A stretch of 12,965 nt of DNA. It comes from CAZWCX01 sp964632945. GTDB lineage: Bacteria > Planctomycetota > MHYJ01 > WSZJ01 > CAZWCX01. Every line of letters begins with the position of its first letter. Positions within the stretch are counted from its first letter, which is position 1. The notes under the pieces were generated by a model. That model saw nothing but the letters and a program-made list of their open reading frames with translations. It was not told the DNA's origin and made no database searches. Shown in pieces: positions 8,078 through 12,965 of the stretch. The translations under genes were made by a program, and so were the position numbers. Location: positions 1 to 12,965 of the forward strand of contig CAZWCX010000168.1 in assembly GCA_964632945.1 (NCBI GenBank), written 5' to 3'.

Positions 8078-9115
8078 TTACACGAACGAGGCACTCCCGG
8101 TCCTCGGGATGGGCGATTCAGGTCCGGCCTCCCATCGAATTTCTATGCATTCGCCGCCGTCCGTCAGGTCGGTCTCGCCCAGGATCACGAAGCGCTGGTC
8201 ATCGACGCGACACTCGATTTGGGAGCGGCGCACCGGTAGTTCATCCGGGCGGATCCCCACGCCGGCGGCGAACAGCAAGATTAGTTCCTCGTGCAGATGA
8301 GGCGGGTATGGAACCATCGGCCTCCACCCGCCCACTGCCGCCTCATACTCCACCCAAGCCGAATTCGGGTCCGGTTTCCGGAGCCGCAGGCCGCGTCCCC
8401 CCTGCTCGACGGCGTACACGACTTGCAGGGCCGCAAGGCGCACCACCGCGGGATCCCCGACGGGTGAATCGGGGGGCGCAGCCGGGTCTCGCAAGCCCAC
8501 CGAGGCGGCGCAGGATACGAGGCACTCGGTCCGCGTCTCGAGTTCCTCCAGCGCCCGATCCTCTCCGGAGGTGGCCGCCATCAGATCCTCCAGGACACCG
8601 AGGGGATCCTCCGCATCGGGTCGATGCTCGGAATCCGGCGGCACGGAGGGGGGCCGGTCGTCCTCGCGGCGCGGCTCGCCATCCCCCGGTGGTGCGGGGT
8701 GGAGGTGCTTCAACCCGCACTGGAGGGGAGCGACGAAGAGAGTGTCCGGCAGGGCCGTCATGGCGGCGCGAAGGAGGGACTCGGTCTCCACGCGGGTGCG
8801 GAACCAACCCGCGTCGCCTGCCACGCGACCGGCCCGGATCGCCTCGCGAACGCAGGCATCCCGGACGCGGTCACTCCCTTCCGGACCGTGCAACTGGAGT
8901 CGGGATGCCGGGAGATACCTCGGTGGCGGCGCATTCGAAGCGGCCAGGAGTCTCCGCCGCCGTCCGCCCGACCGCCGATCGTCCCGCTCGATCATCAAGA
9001 CGCGAAGCTCTCGACGCCGGGCCTCGTCGAGCGCCAGGGTCGGCACGTCGGTCGTCCACGTCAGCTCCCGGCGCCGCCCATCCGCGGCCGTACCGATCAC
9101 CCGATACTCCGGCAT
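8078..9115 (-). CDS. Uncharacterised protein with GspE/PilB N-terminal-like domain
   Basis: A 345-residue protein without a name I can give. Residues 1-50 (MPEYRVIGTAADG, then ALDEARRRELRVLMIE) resemble the short strand-rich module that opens GspF/PilC-type and related secretion proteins. Residues about 165-195 are Pro/Asp/Glu-rich and look disordered. Residues 221-345 recall the segment before the ATPase core of GspE/PilB: VVRLAALQVVYAVEQGG, then PPHLHEELILLF, then a strand pair ending GGECIEIRW, where a true GspE has RLPQDGR and GE(K)..LR. It stops there: no Walker A, Asp box, Walker B or Cys4 zinc motif follows. No membrane segment is evident. The ATG follows GGGAG (complement of 9126-9130); an upstream TTG at 9241 is less likely. 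It is divergent from the tRNA-modification gene on its 5' side. A regulatory or scaffold part of a type II/IV pilus-like system is conceivable. Confidence 0.65.
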   Translation of the reverse strand: MPEYRVIGTAADGRRRELTWTTDVPTLALDEARRRELRVLMIERDDRRSGGRRRRLLAASNAPPPRYLPASRLQLHGPEGSDRVRDACVREAIRAGRVAGDAGWFRTRVETESLLRAAMTALPDTLFVAPLQCGLKHLHPAPPGDGEPRREDDRPPSVPPDSEHRPDAEDPLGVLEDLMAATSGEDRALEELETRTECLVSCAASVGLRDPAAPPDSPVGDPAVVRLAALQVVYAVEQGGRGLRLRKPDPNSAWVEYEAAVGGWRPMVPYPPHLHEELILLFAAGVGIRPDELPVRRSQIECRVDDQRFVILGETDLTDGGECIEIRWEAGPESPIPRTGSASFV

Positions 9116-9297
9116 GTTCTTGCGACTCCCTGGCCCGCCCGATCCGATCCTGCGGCGCGCGGAACGCGGCGCCTCCCGGCAGTGCAGCCCCTGAACCGCT
9201 CCGACTCCGCGCGTGGTCGGGACGCTGCGCGCGGGGAGCAACTACCTCTGGCCTGGGCTCGCCGCGTATGTTATCTTTTTTTGGTATGTGGGTGAAT

Positions 9298-9315
9298 CGC
9301 GGGCTTTCGCTCGCG
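9298..9315 (+). promoter_or_regulatory. Leader hairpin before the PP-loop gene
   Basis: CGCGGGC (9298-9304) pairs with GCTCGCG (9309-9315), one G-T wobble, across loop TTTC. It lies 34 bases before the ATG. Upstream is an AT-rich patch with seven T (9276-9282) and TGGTATGTG, a weak extended -10-like element. This divergent region (9116-9349) should hold the promoters for both neighbours; I see no stronger motif. Confidence 0.3.
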
Positions 9316-9349
9316 GTCAGGAAGCTCATTCTTCCCGGATGGATGGAAC

Positions 9350-10387
9350 ATGGTCAAGGAACCCGTCAAGGCGGTGGCGCTCCTCTCCGGAGGCCTCGAC
9401 AGCATGCTGGCCGTCACGTTGATGACGCGCCAGGGGGTCGACGTCACGGCATTGACTTTCATGACGCACTTCGGCTGCTCCGCCGGCCTGGAAGGGGGCA
9501 GTTGCGGCCATGATCCGCACAAGATCGCCGAAACCAGCGGCTTCAAGGTGAAGCTTTGCCACCTTGGCCGCGACTACATGGACATGGTTCGCAAGCCGCG
9601 GTTCGGGCGGGGCAAGAACATGAACCCGTGCGTCGACTGCCGCATCATGATGCTGCGCGCCGCGAAGGACTACATGGACACCAACGGCGGCGAGTTCGTG
9701 ATCACCGGGGAGGTGCTCGGACAGCGCCCCATGTCGCAGCGACTCGACATGTTCAACGTCAGCGACCGCGAGTCCAACCTGATCGGACGTGTGCTGCGCC
9801 CGCTCTCCGCCAGGCTCCTGCGACCCACGATCGCGGAAGTGGAGTGTCGGGTCGATCGCAGCCGGCTGCTGGCGATCAACGGCCGCAGCCGGAAAGAACA
9901 GATGCGTCTCGCCGCGGAATGGGGCATCAAGGAGTATCCGACCCCCTCCGGCGGATGCCTGCTGACCGATCCCCAGTACTCCAACAAGCTCTATGACCTG
10001 TTCGAGCACATCGCCCCCGGTCAGGAACGCGTGAGCGACATCCAGTTGCTGCAGCTCGGCAGGCATCTCCGCCTCTCGAACGACTTCAAGCTGGTGGTCG
10101 GGCGCAACCAGGAGGAGAACGAGCTGATCGAGAGCGTGGTGGAGCCGGGCGACTGGGCGCTGGAGGTCCTCGACTTCAAGGGCCCCCTGGCGGTGGGTCG
10201 AGGAGCCCCCGCGGAAGGGGATCTCGAGACGGCGGCGCGCCTGACGGTGCACTACAGCAAGGCCCCGAAGGGCGATCCCGTGCGCGTCCAATTGAAGCGA
10301 CTCGGACATGAGAGCGAGGAGGTCCGGACGGTCGCCGCGATCGTCCCGCAGGAGATCGAACGATTCCGGATTGCCGAGCGCTTCTGA
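9350..10387 (+). CDS. PP-loop ATPase, tRNA-thiolase-like (MnmA/ThiI superfamily)
   Basis: Adenylating enzyme of the PP-loop family that probably thiolates a tRNA uridine; 345 residues. The PP-loop is SGGLDS (13-18). Next come a Cys-containing segment (HFGCSAGLEGGSCGHD), NPCVDCRIMML (Cys94, Cys97) and GEVLGQRPMSQR, all typical of the thiouridylase-like proteins often labelled as MnmA homologues. PSGGCLLTD near residues 200-208 gives another candidate catalytic Cys. From about 235 (LRLSNDFKLVVGRNQEEN...LEVLDFKGPLAVG) the sequence resembles the NFACT-R-like RNA-binding region found fused to this subfamily. It is not QueC, lacking that enzyme's C-terminal Cys4 cluster, nor a full-length canonical MnmA. 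GGATGGA lies just upstream of the ATG. queD starts 25 bases after its stop, suggesting one transcript for tRNA modification. The target uridine is unknown. Confidence 0.85.
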   Translation: MVKEPVKAVALLSGGLDSMLAVTLMTRQGVDVTALTFMTHFGCSAGLEGGSCGHDPHKIAETSGFKVKLCHLGRDYMDMVRKPRFGRGKNMNPCVDCRIMMLRAAKDYMDTNGGEFVITGEVLGQRPMSQRLDMFNVSDRESNLIGRVLRPLSARLLRPTIAEVECRVDRSRLLAINGRSRKEQMRLAAEWGIKEYPTPSGGCLLTDPQYSNKLYDLFEHIAPGQERVSDIQLLQLGRHLRLSNDFKLVVGRNQEENELIESVVEPGDWALEVLDFKGPLAVGRGAPAEGDLETAARLTVHYSKAPKGDPVRVQLKRLGHESEEVRTVAAIVPQEIERFRIAERF

Positions 10388-10412
10388 TCCCGGGGTCGCA
10401 CGGACGGGAAAC

Positions 10413-10754
10413 ATGAAAGTCGGACTGATCCAGCACATCGACTCCGGGCACCACCTCCCCGGCCACCCCACGTGCGGCCGGCCGCACGGGCACACGTACC
10501 GGATCGAGGTCACCCTCGAGGGGCCGCTGACCGACGGGATGGTGATGGATTTCGCCGACGTCAAGCGGCACCTCTGGGAGGTGATCGGCCCGCTCGACCA
10601 CATCGACCTCAATTCGGTCATCCCCTACCCCACCTGCGAGAACATCTGCGCGCACATTTGCGCCCGGTTGCGCGAACGGCTTGCCCTCCCGTTCACGCTC
10701 CGCATCTGGGAAGGGGAGGGGAAATGGGCGGAAATGGATTCCCGCGGGGCATGA
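10413..10754 (+). CDS. queD: 6-carboxytetrahydropterin synthase QueD
   Basis: Zinc enzyme that converts dihydroneopterin triphosphate to 6-carboxytetrahydropterin, an early step to preQ0 and queuosine in tRNA. The 113 residues are near the family minimum of about 115-120. Zinc ligands fit His13 (SGHHLPG), His25 and His27 (RPHGHTY). Cys21 (PTCG) is the catalytic Cys, LDHIDLN (Asp62, His63) the family's D-H pair, PTCENI the conserved loop, and RIWEGEG (Glu100) the pterin-binding Glu. The ATG at 10413 starts the first strand and follows GGGAA; the frame runs open further upstream but only into the previous gene. A PTPS-II or folate-type relative is an alternative, but the C..GxHGH pattern and length favour QueD. 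No queC, queE or folE is in the window. Its stop overlaps the next start (ATGA). Confidence 0.88.
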   Translation: MKVGLIQHIDSGHHLPGHPTCGRPHGHTYRIEVTLEGPLTDGMVMDFADVKRHLWEVIGPLDHIDLNSVIPYPTCENICAHICARLRERLALPFTLRIWEGEGKWAEMDSRGA

Positions 10755-12901
10755 ACGAACCCGCGCAGACGCTTCCGCCACTCCCCGACCGGCGCGAGCG
10801 CGTGCGGGCCGCACTCCCGGGCGCGGCGCTGGCTTTCCTCCTCGGTCTCGCGACCGTGCGCTTCGGTCTGGTCCAGGACGACCACTTCCTGATCACCCAC
10901 AATCCGCAGATCCGCTCCCTGGCCTCCGCGGGCGAGATTCTGGCGACGCCCTACTCCCGCTACGCCGACCTGTCGGGATTGCGCTTCGACTGGCGTCCGC
11001 TTCCGATCCTCACGTTCGCCGTCGAGCACGCCGTGGTCGGGACCCGACCGTTCCTGTACCACTTCGACAACGCCTTGCTGCATGCCGCCGTCACGTTCCT
11101 GGCCGGCCTGCTGGCGGCGCGGATCGCCCGCCACGCCGGTGTCGCCTTCTGGACCGGCCTCGTCTTCGCCGTCCTGCCCGTTCATGGCGACAACGTGGCC
11201 GGCGTGACGGAGCGTTCCTCCCTGCTCGCCATGTTGTGCGGTCTCGGCTTCCTTCTGGGCCACGGCGCATCGCGGCCCGCGCATCGCGCGATCTCGGCCC
11301 TGCTGCTCTTCCTCGCGCTGCTGTCCAAGGAGTCTGCGATCGCATTTCCCGCCTTCGCCCTCCTCCTCGACCTGCGCGAGCAAGGACGCCCGGCCTTCTC
11401 GCCGGCCCCGCTGGCCCGGCGCTATCTGCCGTCCCTCTCGGCGGGCACGCTCTACCTGGGCCTCCGGGTCGCTCTCGTCGGCGCGGCCACCTACCCGGAA
11501 AACGCGGCCTACTTCTCCGGGACGCCGTGGACTTCGGTCTGGCCCACCATGGGGCGCTTCTTCGTCGTGGCCTACCTGCTGCCGTCGTGGCTCGGCTACC
11601 ATCGGTCCTCCGACTACAGCTTCCGCTCGTTTCCGACCTCGACCCCGGACGACGCGACCGGGTGGATCCTCCTGGCCGCGACCGCAGCGACCGCCCTGGG
11701 CGTGGCCGTCGCCTTCCTGCGTGAGCGTCGGCCCTGGCAACTCGGCATCCTGTGGTTCCTCGGCGGACTGCTTCCGGTCAGCAATCTCTTCGTGCGACTC
11801 CTCTTGATCGGCGCGGAGAGACTCCTCTACGTCCCCTCGTTCGGCGTCGCGCTCGTCCTCGGCTGCGGAATCCACGCCGCATCCCGGCCGGAGCGCGCGC
11901 CGTCGATCCGCGCCGCCGCGCGCACCGTGGCCGCGCTCTATCTCGCCTGGTGCGCCCTGCAATTCCTGGCCGGCGTCTCTTCGTGGCGAAGCGAGCGGGA
12001 CTTTTACGACGGCGTCCTCGCGGCCTGTCCCGACAACGTTCTCGCCCGCGCCGGGCGCGCTCGACTCGCTCGCGATGCCGAGTCGCTCGCCGCCGCCCGT
12101 GGAGACGCGGCGCACGCGGTACGCGTCGCGCCGGAGGCCACGGAGATCCGCTTCACCCTCGGCTGGGTGCTGCTGCGATCCGGTCTCCCGGAGGCCGCCG
12201 CGTTCGCTGCCCGCCAGGGGCTCGCGCTCGACGCCTCCGCCGCCCACAAGGGCTACACGCTTCTCGGCCAATGCCTCGAAGCGCAGGGGCGGATCGACCC
12301 GGCCCTGGACGCCTACACACAGGCCCTATCGATCCGCCCCCGCTGGGCGCCGGCGCGGATCGCGGCCGCCTCGGTCCGGTTGCGCCGGGGGGAGCCCGGG
12401 CCGGCCAGCGAGCTCATCGCCCCGGCCCTCGAGGCCGACGCCGACGACGCCTGGGCCGCGGCCCTTGCCGTCCGCGCGCTGTCGGCATCGGGTCGACACG
12501 CCGAAGCGGCCGCCCTCGCCGCTCGCCCTCCGCTCGGCATTGCGGACTCGGCCCCCGCCCGGTTCGCCCGCGCGGCCCTGAAGCTCGACTCCGGGTCCGC
12601 CGGATCGGCCGCCGACCTCCTGGGCCCGGAACTCCCCGGCCGCGAAGAGTCTCCCCTCTCCCGCCTCCTGCGCGCGGAGATCCTGGACCGCCTGGGTGAT
12701 GCGCCGGGCGCGGAATCCCAGCGCCGGCGGGCGCGCCCGGGGGGAGACGGGCTCGATCGGCTCGAAGCCCTGCCGGAACCGGAGCGCCGAACGGCGCAAC
12801 TCCTCGCCTTGCAGGAGGTGCGCGCGCTCACGCTCGAGCTGCCGGCCCTGAAGCCGATCGCGGCCGAAATCGACGCGATCCTCGAGTCGGTCGGGCGCTG
12901 A
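10751..12901 (+). CDS. TMTC-like membrane glycosyltransferase with TPR repeats
   Basis: A 716-residue polytopic protein. The N-terminal 400 residues hold about ten hydrophobic segments. After the first comes VQDDHFLITHNPQIR (Asp43-Asp44), the acidic pair that GT-C glycosyltransferases place in their first outer loop. Further matches to the TMTC/O-mannosyltransferase pattern: WRPLPILTF, YHFDNALLHAAVTF, PVHGDNVAGVTERSSLLA, LLSKESAIAFP and ERLLYVPSFGVAL. Residues about 415-716 are Ala/Leu-rich helical repeats of TPR type (for example SAAHKGYTLLGQCLEAQGRIDPALDAY). The family transfers mannose from a lipid-linked donor to Ser/Thr of proteins outside the membrane; substrate here is unknown and bacterial members are mostly untested. 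The ATG overlaps the queD stop as ATGA, so it is translationally coupled although functionally unrelated. A plain TPR membrane protein is the fallback call. Confidence 0.82.
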   Translation: MNEPAQTLPPLPDRRERVRAALPGAALAFLLGLATVRFGLVQDDHFLITHNPQIRSLASAGEILATPYSRYADLSGLRFDWRPLPILTFAVEHAVVGTRPFLYHFDNALLHAAVTFLAGLLAARIARHAGVAFWTGLVFAVLPVHGDNVAGVTERSSLLAMLCGLGFLLGHGASRPAHRAISALLLFLALLSKESAIAFPAFALLLDLREQGRPAFSPAPLARRYLPSLSAGTLYLGLRVALVGAATYPENAAYFSGTPWTSVWPTMGRFFVVAYLLPSWLGYHRSSDYSFRSFPTSTPDDATGWILLAATAATALGVAVAFLRERRPWQLGILWFLGGLLPVSNLFVRLLLIGAERLLYVPSFGVALVLGCGIHAASRPERAPSIRAAARTVAALYLAWCALQFLAGVSSWRSERDFYDGVLAACPDNVLARAGRARLARDAESLAAARGDAAHAVRVAPEATEIRFTLGWVLLRSGLPEAAAFAARQGLALDASAAHKGYTLLGQCLEAQGRIDPALDAYTQALSIRPRWAPARIAAASVRLRRGEPGPASELIAPALEADADDAWAAALAVRALSASGRHAEAAALAARPPLGIADSAPARFARAALKLDSGSAGSAADLLGPELPGREESPLSRLLRAEILDRLGDAPGAESQRRRARPGGDGLDRLEALPEPERRTAQLLALQEVRALTLELPALKPIAAEIDAILESVGR

Positions 12902-12902
12902 T

Positions 12903-12954
12903 CCTCGGCGCGACTAGTGGGTCTTCAATCTTGAGATCCTAGGTTCGGCCGAGG
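12903..12954 (+). terminator. Possible terminator at the window edge
   Basis: CCTCGGC (12903-12909) and GCCGAGG (12948-12954) form a 7-bp stem around a 38-base loop that contains smaller palindromes (ACTAGT, CCTAGG). A short ATTTT follows at 12956-12960. It begins right after the glycosyltransferase stop. The large loop and the window end make it weak. Confidence 0.3.
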
Positions 12955-12965
12955 CGATTTTCGCG

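Noticed and set aside
7166..8239. 357-codon plus-strand open frame
   Set aside because: Antisense to the response regulator, which has unmistakable HTH motifs and a good ribosome-binding site.
9276..9282. Run of seven T as a terminator or slippage site
   Set aside because: It is not in a coding frame, and no stable hairpin directly precedes it on the plus strand.
8038..9513. 491-codon plus-strand open frame
   Set aside because: Arg/Pro/Ser-rich shadow of the minus-strand gene at 8078-9115, and it would also overlap the PP-loop gene start.
10625..12271. 548-codon minus-strand open frame
   Set aside because: Antisense to the membrane/TPR gene, rich in Glu/Gly/Arg with no membrane or domain pattern.

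Overview
This is a GC-rich, gene-dense bacterial window. The ribosome-binding sites are G-rich, several genes overlap by ATGA, and there are a candidate lipoprotein signal peptide and a protein resembling part of a type II secretion ATPase. Together these suggest a Gram-negative bacterium, perhaps from a poorly cultured lineage. No phylogenetic marker is present, so the placement is only a guess. I see no tRNA, rRNA, CRISPR array or insertion sequence.

Left block (152-6022, plus strand): a 2-oxo acid dehydrogenase complex in the unusual order E1-beta, E2, E1-alpha, then after a gap of about 190 bases E3 (dihydrolipoyl dehydrogenase) and lipB. E1-alpha looks most like the branched-chain 2-oxo acid type. 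lipB overlaps the E3 stop codon by four bases. It supplies octanoyl groups, the precursor of the lipoyl arm that E2 carries and E3 reoxidises, so the block encodes the machine and one step of its cofactor supply. A strong hairpin lies directly after lipB. Hairpins also occur between E1-beta and E2 and after E1-alpha. Leucine codon choice flips from CTG to CTC inside the E2 gene.

Middle block (6232-9115): a small secreted glycine-zipper protein with a C-terminal zinc-ribbon-like Cys cluster and a natural HHHH tail (plus strand). Then three items on the minus strand: the C-terminal remnant of a PflX/COG1313-type radical SAM protein; a NarL-type response regulator whose receiver has lost its Mg-binding acidic pair; and an uncharacterised protein ending in a domain like the N-terminal part of GspE/PilB but without the ATPase core. 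A 65-base imperfect tandem repeat and several palindromes lie between them.

Right block (9350-12901, plus strand): a PP-loop tRNA-thiolase-like ATPase with a C-terminal NFACT-R-like region, then QueD (queuosine/7-deazaguanine synthesis), then a large membrane protein with TPR repeats resembling TMTC-type O-mannosyltransferases, overlapping queD by ATGA. The first two point to tRNA modification; the third is a likely cell-envelope glycosyltransferase.
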